Origin: Schizophyllum amplum
Taxonomy: Eukaryota > Basidiomycota > Agaricomycetes > Agaricales > Schizophyllaceae
Assembly: GCA_007026445.1 (NCBI GenBank)
Contig: VDMD01000008.1
Location: 186,001 to 250,000 of the forward strand
Reading direction: 5' to 3'
Length of the DNA: 64,000 nucleotides
The translations under genes were made by a program, and so were the position numbers. The notes under the pieces were generated by a model. That model did no database searches. It was not told the DNA's origin and worked only from the letters and a program-made list of their open reading frames with translations. Below are positions 33,281 to 43,318 of the stretch, in pieces. The first letter of the stretch is position 1. Every line of letters begins with the position of its first letter.

Positions 33281-34515
33281 TCAGCAGCCCTGGATCTGAC
33301 GCGCATCGCGATCCATTGCCCACTTGGTCAGCGTGTCATGACGCTTGCTGCCAGCCTGCGCGGCGTCCGTTGTGCGAGGCATCCACACGCCCCCAGTTTG
33401 TGTCCATAAGACGCCGACTAGAATCTGATCAGCGCACCAGTCTACCACAAAAAATAGTGTGGGAACGTACACCCCAGATTGATGAGCTCGAGCGTTTTGC
33501 AGTGCGCGTGCATTCGGGCCACCTGGGCCGCCAAATCATTCATGTCGTCGTACTCTGGCTCTACGGGCTCGCCAAGGCGCTGCTCGTCGGCGATGACCAG
33601 CTCCTTGAGATTCGTGAACCCGGTGATGTAGCTCTCGAAAGTGTGGATGAGGCCCTGGCGCTGTCTCTGCTCCGGGAAGACCGTCTCGATGACGAGCGAG
33701 TGCAGCCCGGGCGCGTTCTCCACAATGGGGCGGAAGATGTTCTGACGCAGGATGAAGGGCATAATTTTGAGAGTCCTGATGGGCACATCGTCAAGGCAGC
33801 GCGCGATATGCTCGGCCTCCAGGCCCACGACGAGGTCATTGTACGAGAAGTTGAGGCATGCGGCGGTGGTGGAGGTGCCCATGAGGAGGAGCGGCGCGAT
33901 TTCGAGGGGCAATTCGGCGCGCGCTAGTCGGGGGAGGTAGACGCGGTGCTCGGGCCCCAACCAGCGCAGCGCGCCGACTTCGCTGTGCACGGTGAGAAGC
34001 CCGAGGTCGATAATCGTGGGTGCATTTGCCTCCAAGAACGGGAAGGCGGTGTGGATGTTCGCGAAAGAGCCGTGTGTGAGGAAGGGAAAGACATGGCGAT
34101 CTAATACTGCAGGGAGAAAGGGAAGCAGCTTCGCGTACAGCTCGGTGAGGTTACTCATGCTCCGCAACGCTCGTGCTGCGAGCCGGAGGAAAGACGGAAA
34201 TATCTGCTGAGGGAAATCGGGCACCTCAATTAGAAAGTCGCTTCAACAAGGTCAGGCGCGGAGGGAGTCCATGAGATCTGCAACTCACAATGTGAAGCGC
34301 TTGACAAACTGCGCCAGCTCTGGTTTCTTGACGATCGTCCTCAGGAGCCTGATCGTTCTCCTGAGCCCGGCGGCGACGGGGAAGTTGTAGAGAACGCGAC
34401 TTCCGACATCGTAGAGACGCGTCGAGGTCAGACAGACCGCCGCGACATCGGAATTTAATGTGAGCTCGCGTACTATCAAGCCAGCTAACTCTGGGGGAAG
34501 CGCGGAAAGAGACAT
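33281..34515 (-). CDS. F-box protein, family 3, copy a (frameshifted, truncated tail)
   Basis: Exons 34289-34515, 33471-34240 and 33281-33417. The start is MSLSALPPELAGLIVRELTL, an F-box-like helix, then VAAVCLTSTRLYDVG. LRR-like segments follow (SMSNLTELYAKLLPFLP, FTNLKELVIADEQR, CKTLELINLG). In the last exon (FGVLWTQTGGVWMPRT) a 2-bp cg insertion near 33308 relative to copies b and c shifts the frame and stops at 33281. The lost acidic tail is still readable at 33087-33310 (LKALMANARQHYPTRVREMY to DSGDER). The truncated protein keeps the F-box and most repeats. The gene is divergent from the AAGAB-like gene, about 240 nt away. Confidence 0.8.
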
Positions 34516-34758
34516 GGTATCTGCAAGGAGGCGAGGCATTTATCAGATACGCCTATGCTTCAGATATTTAGTCGCACCTCCCAACAGTAATTTCATGCAC
34601 GTTGAATAAGAATGTCGAGATAACCCAGTTCAAGACGCGCCTGAGGCAGACGCGACGCGACGCGACGCGATCGAATTTGATTTACGCTTATTTTGTGGCG
34701 TCCCAACTCTCTCAAGTTGAACTTGAACTTCCATCTCTCTTCCTCCTCTTGCGCCATA
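34516..34758. promoter_or_regulatory. bidirectional promoter, F-box family 3 / AAGAB-like
   Basis: Spacer of 243 nt between two divergent starts. It contains a (gacgc)n run near 34650-34670 and a cgatcgaattTgatttacgcttattttgtggcgtc block. The same block in the same position relative to the F-box start occurs near 37230-37290 and 39565-39605, so it is conserved in all three family-3 loci. Confidence 0.7.
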
Positions 34759-36622
34759 ATGGAGCACGATGGGAAACCCGAATTTGACATAACAACGACA
34801 GAGTCTTGTCGAATACTGACCGTGTCGACGTCGAGAAGTCAAGCGCTGGCACTTGTAGATCGTGCGTCGTGTATGTCGAGCTTCAGACTTTCCCTGATGT
34901 CCTCTTGCAGGCGTCAAGAGCTTGAGCCCAATATCTGGGACAGCATCGCTCTCTGCAGATACGGAGCGGATCCCCTGGACGATCTCGAACAAGTACTACT
35001 CCGCGAACGTGCATTTCGCCCCGCACGCTATACACGGTTTGAGTCCGCACCGAGTGCAGAACGTCCCCGCAGTCATATTTGTATGGGCCCACGGAGAGGT
35101 GCGCTGTAGATGCTTGCTACAATACAGTGCGGCTTCTGACCTGACAGACAGGCGTACAAACATCACATTCAACGACTTGCTGATGATCTGGATGGCTACG
35201 AGCCCGAAGTCTGCCTTGCTGTGCGCGTAGATGCAACAGAACCCATCAAGCAGGACGATCGTGCAGAAGAACAAGACTTGCGCGAGGAGGAGAGTGTCGT
35301 GGACGACTTCCTGGCGACGCACGGCTTCGAGTTCGTCGATGCATCTGGCCAGTCAACACCACGTCCGACGGAGAATAGCGAGACCCACGCTGAGGAGATC
35401 TCCCATGGTGCGTGCCACAGTGTCCCACTCGCACATCTCGACTGATGTATGTCGTTCCACAGGCATCCCTCGATTGCCCCGCGTGGTAGACGCGCTCAGC
35501 ACCATCATGTGGCCATCCATGCAATCCCAGACCCGTCCCAAAGCCACGCGCGGCCGGTCCGCCGAATTCCTCGACTGGGCGCAGGACTCGCCAGACACAT
35601 CCATGGCCACGGACACCCTGGATCACTCCCGCGCCGCCGCAGACGATATCGTCGCACGGTCGAGTGTGGGCCTAACCGTCCAGGAGGGCCGCATGCAGCG
35701 CGAGATGGAAGCGCTCGAGCACTGGTTGCAGAAGGACGACTTTGACTTTCACGACGATCCGTGGCGGTTCAACGCCAGGAGTGGGGGCACGGTGGTCGCG
35801 TCGCCTTCGTCAGAAGAGTCGCTGTCTGCTTTTGGGGCAGCCACGGCGGGGGCGGCGCAACAGTCGTCATCGGGCTTTGATGATGACTTTACGGTGTTTG
35901 TGTCCGCGCCATCAGAACAGCAGCCCTCTACCTCCTCCGCCTATGGTTCCTTCACCACAGGAGCAGACTTCACCTCAGGAGCAAACTCTTCCTTCAAAGA
36001 CGCGCCATTCATGTCGGCGGACACCTCGTTCAATGCCGCGGGGGATGCATCGTTCGCCTCAACCGACGCTTCCTTCACCTCCGAGCGCAGTCAGAGCCTC
36101 GCACCAAGCTCTGGCCCATTCTACCACTCCCTCGGCTCCGTCTCAGACTTTGGCGACGACCAAGCACAGGCGCCACACGACTTGCTACCCAGCGACGACG
36201 AGGACGATGACCTGCCGTCCAAGACCGAGATCCGCGAGGCCTCGGCACGCATCTTTGGCGCTTCACCCCGTCCTGCGCCTCCTGCGCTACCTTCCGGGTC
36301 CGCGTCCACCTCTGCACTACCACCGACCCAATCCACATCATTTGCACCGCTTACCACACCATCTGCGCCACCTTCCGGACCGTCGACGGGGTCCGCACCG
36401 CCCAGCTCGCACGCCGACGACTACAACGCGGACCCTGACGACTACGACATGGCCCCCTTCGACCTCTCCCGCGTCCTCTCCGCGCTGCAGGGCATGAAGG
36501 AGGAGATCGCGGGCATGGCCAACGAGGAGGAGCGGCGAAAGGCGGCCGCGAAGGTCGCGCTGGGTCTGGTATATGGGCTGGAGGCGGAGGGGAGGCGTGA
36601 TGAGGAGCGGGGTGGAGCGTGA
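34759..36622 (+). CDS. alpha/gamma-adaptin-binding protein p34-like (AAGAB/Irc6 type)
   Basis: Four exons in phase: 34759-34861, 34911-35098, 35152-35407 and 35463-36622 (568 residues). The N-terminus (TESCRILTVSTSRSQALALV) starts a Ras-like fold that continues to PAVIFVWAHGEAYKHHIQRL and LDGYEPEVCLAVRVD, the layout of AAGAB/p34 proteins. The family's signature GFEFVDAS...GIPRLPRVVDALSTIMWPSM follows, then a long Ser/Thr/Ala-rich disordered part with F-rich near-repeats (SFKDAPFMSADTSF). It ends in a helical C-terminal tail (LSRVLSALQGMKEEIAGM). Known role: AAGAB assists assembly of clathrin adaptor complexes AP-1 and AP-2. No lesions. Its exon 1 has been copied twice, to 37.1 and 39.4 kb. 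Confidence 0.82.
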
Positions 36623-36654
36623 TGAGGTGGGGAAGGGTAGAGGAGGGGGACGCT

Positions 36655-36785
36655 TGAGGAGGGGGAGATGCATAAGGAAGGAGAGAAAGGCATAAGGAGG
36701 GAGAGAGAGGTATAAGGAGGGAGAGAGAGGCATAAGGAGGGAGAGAGATGCACGAGGAAGGAGAGAGAGGCATGAGCAGGCGCGG
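36655..36785. repeat. about 20-bp minisatellite, purine-rich
   Basis: About six copies of gcataaggagggagagagag with small changes (gtataagg, gcacgagg). Nearly all purine on the plus strand, starting about 30 nt after the AAGAB-like stop codon. Confidence 0.85.
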
Positions 36786-37064
36786 GATGCAGTATGAGCG
36801 GGAGTATAAGCGGGAACTGGCGTGAGGAGGAGCACCGATGTGTGGAGAACGACTGGATATGGACTCTTTACTTATCAGGGGACTCGTACAACGTATAAGG
36901 GTGGATGGAGGATGGAGGATGACCGATATCGGACGGGGAATGCGACTCGGAAAAAATCGGCGAATGTCTGGTCAATATCCCCCACGTCGTCAGAGTACGA
37001 TGTCGCATCCAGACGTCTGCTCATGCTCTTGGGGCGCCTCAGGGAAATTCATGCGCGACCTACT
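36786..37064. other. intergenic, no gene seen
   Basis: Short non-coding stretch between the minisatellite and the exon-1 relic. Nothing recognised. Confidence 0.4.
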
Positions 37065-37163
37065 ACGATCCACGAGCGCGAGCGCTGAATTCCGAAACGT
37101 GTTCACGAGGCTCAGAGTCCAACAAGGTGCTGTCGCTGTTGATTCAACTTGAGTCGTATTCAT
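37065..37163 (-). pseudogene. relic of AAGAB-like exon 1, next to F-box copy b
   Basis: Read leftward from an ATG at 37163 the frame ends in NSALALVDR, comparable to SQALALVDR of the intact gene, with about the same distance from the ATG. The middle is strongly changed (SLVNTF for TVSTSR). No further exon is seen, so it is a decayed fragment. Confidence 0.65.
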
Positions 37164-37597
37164 TGTCTCCTTGCCCCTTCAGGCCGGTAGCTTCAGGAAG
37201 TTCAAGGTCAACTTTCGTTGGAACTTGGCGGCCTAGTAAGACGCCACATTGAATGAGCACAAATCAAATTCGATCGCGTCGCGTCGCGTCCTCGTCGCGC
37301 GACGCGGCTTCATCTCAACTTCCATCTTGCTTGATCATATCAAGTCACCTTGCCTTGCAAGGTCTCTCGACATCCATAACTGAAGCCCTTAACGCTGTCA
37401 CTAGAGGCGTAGCAATCAGCGCAACGCTCTTGACTAGCTTAAGCAAAGTCCAACCACGAACTCAGGTTGGACTCGGCAGGATCGGACTCTGGTGTGGGCG
37501 AAGCCTAGTGAACAACACATCTAGAACCGCGTAGTTAGGTGCCTGCCGCAACATTTCTATGTGCATCTCGTTAGCTAAACTTGTCAGCGCAGACGCC
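37164..37597 (+). promoter_or_regulatory. duplicated promoter region of F-box family 3, copy b
   Basis: Carries ggcggcctagtaagacgccacattgaatgagcacaaatcaaattcgatcgcgtcgcgtcgcgtc, the block shared with the other two family-3 loci. It is longer here than in copies a and c. Confidence 0.65.
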
Positions 37598-39032
37598 ATG
37601 TCTATGTCCTCTCTCTCAGCGCTTCCCCCCGAGCTGGCTGGCATGATAGTCCGCGAACTCACTATAAATTCCGATGTCGCGGCGGTCTGTCTGACCTCGT
37701 CGCGTCTTCACGATGTTGGGACTCGTATTCTTTATGATTTCCCTGTCGCGGCCGGCCTCAGGAGAATGGTCAGACTCCTGAAGACAATCGTCAAGAAATC
37801 AGAGCTGGCGCAGTATGTCAGACGCTTTACATTGTGGGTACCTTTACTGTGTTCTCTGCGCTCACTAATTAACACGGCCGAAGTGACTTTCTATTCGAGG
37901 TACCCAACGTCCCGAAACGAATATTTCCATCGTTCCTCAAGCTCGCTGCAGAAGCGTTGCGGAGCATGAGCAACCTCACCGAGCTGTACGCGAAGCTGCT
38001 TCCCCATCTTCCTATGATCTTAGATCGCCATGTCTTCCCCTGCCTCACGCACGGCTCTTTCGCGATCACTAAAACCGCAATCCCTTTCCTCGAGGCGAAC
38101 GCAGCCACGATCACCGACCTCCTGTTCGCCGACGCGGACAACGACATCAACGAGCCGGACCGCGAGCTCGGGCCCGAGCACCGCGTCTACTTCCCCCGCC
38201 TCGCGCAGGCCGACATGCCCCTCGACATCGCGCCGCTCTTCCTCATGGGCACCTCCACCTCTACCGTCTCCATCCACTTGCCCTACCCCGCGTCCGTCGA
38301 GGGCCTCGAGGCCAACTACCTCGCGCTCAGCCTCGACGACGTGCCGGTCACGACGCTCAGGATCTCCGCGGTGTCCCTGCGCATGCCTATCTTTCGCGCC
38401 ATCGTGGACAACGCGCCCGAGCTGCACTCGCTCGTCATCGAGACCATCCTGCAGCCGGAACTCCCGCGCCCGGCCCTTATGCGCACGCTCGAGCGCTACA
38501 TCTCCGGGTTCACGAACCTCAAGGGGCTGGCCATTACCGGGCGGACGGGCGTCTTCAGGCCCGTGGAGCCAGCGTACGAAGATATCGACGATTTGGCGGC
38601 GCTTGTCACTCGGATGCACGCTCGCTGCAAGACGCTCGAGCTCATTAATCTGGGGTGTAGGTTCTACTTCCTTGTCTGGTCATTTTGCGTCTGATCAGGC
38701 CCAAAGTCGGCGTTTTTTGGACACAGATCGGCGGGGTGTGGACGCCTCGCACGTTGGGCCTCGCAGCGCCCGAAAGCAAGGTTCACAACACGCTGATACA
38801 GTGGACGATGGATCGATGCGCGTCCAATCCAGGGCTGTTGAATGCGCTGATGGCGAATGCGAGGCAGCACTACCCGACGCAGATACGGGAGATGTATCAG
38901 GAGCATGGAGTCACCGAAGGCGAAGCCCACGACGAGTTTGGGGAGATGGAAGATAACGGAGAAGGTGAGGACAGCGCACGAGAAACTGATTGGGCTACGG
39001 ACGAGGGCTCAATCGACAGCGACGACGAATAA
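37598..39032 (+). CDS. F-box protein, family 3, copy b
   Basis: Exons 37598-37833, 37884-38656 and 38707-39032 (444 residues), introns about 50 nt in phases 2 and 1. The start is MSMSSLSALPPELAGMIVRE with VAAVCLTSSRLHDVG (F-box-like). The middle has LRR-like segments (MSNLTELYAKLLPHLPMIL, APELHSLVIETILQ, FTNLKGLAITG, CKTLELINLG). The last exon has FGVFWTQIGGVWTPRT and an acidic tail ending TDEGSIDSDDE. No lesion is visible, so with copy c it shows the intact family layout. Class role: substrate choice in an SCF ubiquitin ligase; the target is unknown. Confidence 0.85.
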
Positions 39033-39254
39033 GAAGAAATCAGTCAATGTCATCGGGATGCTGTGCTCAGAGTTACATTTTGACATCGCGCTTGGTTCTT
39101 TCCACTTTTGCTTGTGTGCAGTGAGAGCGATGGGCAAGGTCGGTCGGGGCCACCTGTCCCATGCAGGACTCGTCGGGAGCACCACTACTTTATCGCTGAT
39201 CATTGTATGCTGGCTACTCGCCTCCATGATCCATACGCACATCCATGTCATACA
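39033..39254. other. intergenic, no gene seen
   Basis: Short stretch between the end of copy b and the exon-1/2 relic. Nothing recognised. Confidence 0.4.
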
Positions 39255-39478
39255 AGGCCAGGCAGAGTACGATGTCGGGCTCAAGCTCCTGACACCAACA
39301 AAAGGACCTCACTCAGACTGGGAAGTTCCGCAGACTGACTGACAAGCACGGCCCGGGTGACCAACGGGTGACGATCCACGAGCGCGAGCGCTTGGCTCCG
39401 AGACGTGAACACGAGGCCCGGAATCCGACATGACTCTGTCGATGTTATGCCGTATTCATCGTTTCCATCGTTGTGCAT
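39255..39478 (-). pseudogene. relic of AAGAB-like exons 1-2, next to F-box copy c
   Basis: Leftward reading gives GITSTESCRIPGLVFTSRSQ then ALALVDR, against DITTTESCRILTVSTSRSQ then ALALVDR in the intact gene. Similarity continues through intron 1 (gaacttccc...gtccttttg) into the start of exon 2 (gtcaggagcttgagcccgacatc against gtcaagagcttgagcccaatatc), then fades near 39255. The intron's acceptor is lost (ttgttg for ttgcag). Confidence 0.82.
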
Positions 39479-39741
39479 ACTTTTCTCGGTGCATCAAAAA
39501 GGAGAGTTCAAGCCTGTTCGACGTGCAAGTCGGAAAGAGCCAAAGTTGGCGGCTAGTCAGACGCCACAAAATAAGCACAAATCGAATTCGATCGCGTCGC
39601 GTCGCGTCACTCCGACGCATCTTGAACTTGAACTTGATCAGGACATTTTATTCACCGCGTTTACGTGCAAATATCGCTGTTGGGAGGTGCGACTGAACAA
39701 TTCAAAGGTCGGGCGTTTCCGATCAGTATCCAGCAGGAGCC
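39479..39741 (+). promoter_or_regulatory. duplicated promoter region of F-box family 3, copy c
   Basis: Holds tcagacgccacaaaataagcacaaatcgaattcgatcgcgtcgcgtcgcgtc, the same block as at the other two loci, and a conserved tgggaggtgcgac (compare 34575 inverted) close to the ATG. Confidence 0.7.
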
Positions 39742-41178
39742 ATGTCCGTCTCCTATCTTTCCGCGCTTCCCCCAGAGTTAGCTGGCTTGATAGTCCGCGA
39801 ACTCACAATCAATTCCGATGTCGCAGCGGTCTGTCTCACCTCGACGCGTCTATATGATGTTGGAAGTCGTGTCCTCTACGATTTCCCCGTCGCGGCTGGC
39901 CTCAGGAGAATGATCAGCCTCCTGAGGACGATCGTCAACAAACCAGAGCTGGCTCAATATGTCAAGCGCTTCACATTGTAAGTCATAGACCTCACGCTTT
40001 GCCTCCGCAACTGACCTTGTTGAAGTGACTTTCTATTTCAAGTGCCCAACCTTCCCAAGCGGATATTTCCGTCCTTCCTCAGGCTCGCAACACGAGCGTT
40101 GCGGAGCATGAGCAACCTCACCGAGCTGTACGCAAAACTGCTCCCCCATCTCCCCGTCGTTCTCGATCGTTATGTTTTCCCCTCCCTCACGCACGGGTCG
40201 TTTGCGATCACCAAAACCGCCATTCCATTTCTGGAGGCCAACGCGGCCACGATCATCGACCTCGAGCTTGCAGACGCAGACGACGACATCGACGAACCCG
40301 ACCGCGAACTGGGACCCGAGCACCGCGTCTTCTTTCCCCGCCTCGCACGCGCCGACATGCCCCTCGATATCGCTCCGCTCTTCCTCATGGGCACGTCCAC
40401 CTCCGCAGTCACCATCCACCTGCCGTACCCTGCTTCCGTTCAGGGGCTTGAGGCCGACTACCTCGCGCTCTGCCTCGACGAGGTGCCCATCTCGACGCTC
40501 AAAATCTCGTCCGTGGCCCCGGGCATGCACATCTTCCGCGCCATCGTGGAAAACGCGCCCGGGCTGCACTCGCTCGTCATCGAAACGATTCTGCAGCCGG
40601 AGATCCCGCGCCCGGGCCTCCTGCGCACGCTTGAGCGTTACATTTCCGAGTTCACGAATCTCAAGGGGCTGGTCATCGCCGGCCGGCCGGGCATCTTCAG
40701 GCCCATTGAGCCAGAGTACGGCGACATCAATGATTTGGCGGCCCTGGTGGCCCGGATGCACAAGCACTGCAAGACGCTTGAGCTGATCAATCTTGGGTGT
40801 AAGTACGACTGCTATCTGGTGAGTTCGCACTTTAACCAAGTTCCTGCAGTCGGCGTCTTCTGGACACAAACTGGGGGCGTGTGGATGCCTCGCACATTGG
40901 ACGCCGCGCCGGCTGGCAGCAAGCTTCATAATACGCTGACCAAGTGGGCAATGGAACGATGCGCGTCCGATCCAGGGTTGATGGCGACGCTCGTGGCGAT
41001 CGCGAGACAGCAGTTTCCGACGCAGATACGGGAGATCTACCAGGAGCATGGGATATCCGAAGGAGATGCTCAAGAAGCGTTCCGGATGCTGGACAACGAA
41101 GACGATGGCGAGGACAGCGGGCGAGAATCTGATTGGGCTACGGACGAGGGCTCGGCCAACAGCGGCGACGAAAACTGA
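39742..41178 (+). CDS. F-box protein, family 3, copy c
   Basis: Exons 39742-39977, 40026-40798 and 40850-41178 (445 residues). The second intron is 51 nt without an in-frame stop, so retention would also be readable. The start is MSVSYLSALPPELAGLIVRE. The middle (SMSNLTELYAKLLPHLPVVL, APGLHSLVIETILQPEIPRP, FTNLKGLVIAGRPG, CKTLELINLG) and the acidic tail (TDEGSANSGDEN) match copy b closely. The opposite strand also has a 385-codon open frame, but conservation with copies a and b, splice sites and the F-box all support the plus strand. It is intact, and tail-to-tail with the family-2 gene at 41515. Confidence 0.87.
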
Positions 41179-41514
41179 GAAACTGAGCACCAGGATGCTT
41201 CACCAAGTGAATTAGTAGGTTACGTCTTGACATTATTTATTTAGTGGTTCGTCAACTCCGTTCATTTGCGTAGAGCAAGAGCAATAAGCACTATGTCCCG
41301 TATAGGATCCGTCGGGGTAAGGCGCATGGCCGTTGAGGGCCTGAGCACTGAGCAGTGAGTAGTGAGTTCAAGATGAAGCTTACTATGATGTACACGGGTG
41401 CAGCTAAGCAATACTCGTTGCATACGGTCCGCAAAAGCGATGCGTAATCGGCGCCCGAGAATGTACTGCACTGCGATGCGTGAACAACGACGTGCCACCC
41501 GTTGAGCAGACACG
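41179..41514. other. convergent intergenic spacer
   Basis: About 340 nt between two convergent F-box genes. Only terminator/polyadenylation sequence is expected. Nothing recognised. Confidence 0.4.
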
Positions 41515-42849
41515 CTACTTGAACACGAAACGTAATGCAACACCCCACCCCGCATATCGGTCGACGTCCTCCGTATCCGCGTAAGCATGGAATGCTCCCG
41601 TCATGACTGAGTCCAGCTGAGGGAATATGCGCTGCAAGATCTGCGCGACGATGGCATCGACCGTCGCGTCCGCAGAAGACATGCCCACCTCCAACTCCCT
41701 GAGGTGATGATGGACGAGGAAGATACAACCATCGGGTGTCCTGACGATGATGACTTCCAGATTTCTGAAAATCAACAGCGGTTGGACAGCGGAGAATGTG
41801 ACGAGACTCGTTCCTGCTAATAAAGGGTGCCGCCCTGAGAACATGAACACGCGCAGAGAGCGAAGCGTCGCGGGCTGCACGGCAGCGGCGATCCGGAATA
41901 GTAGCGATTCCTGCTGCATCGCCGTCCACGGAGGCTCGATATTGCACGAGAGCGACTCCAGCGGGCTATTCTGCAGTGCGCCCACGAGGGTGTCGGCGAA
42001 CCGGAACGTGATGCACTGCATCGTCAGCTCCCGTAGCCTTGGGAAGCTCCCCGATGCGAGGTATTGCCCGGGCGCGCCTTCCTGCAGCTTCAGTGACACA
42101 AGCTCAGATAGCTTACCGACGAGGGCCAGGCATCGATCGCCCAACGGAGAGCACATGAGCAGATGCCGGATGCCAGAGAATCGGGCGAGAACGTCGGCGA
42201 ATGCCTCGTCGATATTCTTGGCCACCTGCGGCGTCCCCAGCTCCTTCTCCAATTCGATTTCGTCAAGCGCGACGCAGGTGCGTTTGATCTGTATAAGGGC
42301 ATCGCGTAGCCCGTCGCAGCCTCGTTTTATGAGAATGGCACGGATGCCTGGGTTGAGAAAGACGTTGATGTGACGAAGACTACGATAGCGCCATTGCAGC
42401 GAGCGTACGGAAGGGAGAGGATTTCTTTCGAATAAGAGTTGGCATATAGTGTCTTCATCCAAGCCGTGAAAGCCGCTCAAGTCGATGTGCAACGCCTTGA
42501 TAAACGGGGCGTAGAAACGATAACGGTCTAGTTCTGCATATAGGGGAGCGCGAACCATGGTCTACCGTGTTGCTTGAGTACGATATACAGTGGAAAATGA
42601 CACACTCACGAGTAATTGGTCCCCATGAGGTGGGGTCTTAGTCGCCAGTACATCTTCGGGCAGTAGCCGTACGACGTTTTCCAAGGCACGTTGCGTATGC
42701 CACAGAGCAGACAGAGCAGGCACTTCGAAAGTATGCGCCGTCCGCGATAGTCTTGCCAAAGCGCTATTTCCGCCGTCTTCATGCGGGGACAGGCGTAGCT
42801 GCTCACATATCGCATCGACGAGCTCTGGGATATGGAAAAGGTGATGCAT
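41515..42849 (-). CDS. F-box/LRR-like protein, family 2, copy 2 (one block deleted)
   Basis: Exon 1 42610-42849 and exon 2 41515-42561, intron 42562-42609 (gtgagt...ggtag), 428 residues. The start MHHLFHIPELVDAICEQLRL is conserved. LRR-like segments: IRHLLMCSPLGDRCLALVG, FPRLRELTMQCITFRFADTL, FRNLEVIIVRTPDGC. Directly after that the sequence jumps to HHHLRELEVGMSSADATVD. The block of about 70 residues present in copy 3 (FTDNELQTMG to LRGLV) is missing, and the reading frame is kept. The C-terminus is DVDRYAGWGVALRFVFK. Class role: SCF adaptor. Otherwise intact. Confidence 0.82.
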
Positions 42850-43318
42850 TGGCCGAAGCTCAGCCCGTCCGCCGTCAGTCTCGTCTTTGAGAGTCTAAGA
42901 GAGCTGCGGGCGAGAGATTTACTGAGTCGTTATCGAATGCCGAAGGCAGGGATCGAAAGATCAACTTGTTGGAAAAGGTCCCGCGGTCAGACGGGCCGAG
43001 CTGCCGGGGCCGTCGGTGTCTGCCGCGAATACAATGCCTGCCATTTTGGGCAACCTACGACGCGACTTGAACCACACCGCCATCTCGTTTGCTCCTTGCT
43101 TTTTCTACAAGGCTCGGCTACTCATAATCCTGCGTCCGCATTGAAATAAGTTCTGATCTGAAGAATGATAACTTACCGGTATCATCGCGGCGTCAGGCTT
43201 TCTCATCCAGCGTGTACCAAAAACGCATGAAATCATGTAGTGCACGTCTAGGGTGCACAGATACTACATTGTATGTGTAGCATATTTGGGCACCCGACGC
43301 CTCCCGATGCGCGACCTA
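42850..43318. other. upstream region shared by family-2 genes
   Basis: Upstream DNA of copy 2. It resembles the DNA upstream of copy 3 from the ATG to about 45120 (ggaaaaggtc..., gccgtcggtgtctgccg, cctgccattttggg) and, more weakly, of copy 1. From about 43150 to 43318 nothing is recognised. Confidence 0.6.

Noticed and set aside
40033..41190. 385-codon open frame on the minus strand opposite F-box copy c
   Set aside because: Its protein is Arg/Asp/Gly/Val-rich noise. The plus strand has the F-box, phase-fitting introns and two paralogues. The antisense frame is a GC-content by-product and does not stay open in all copies.
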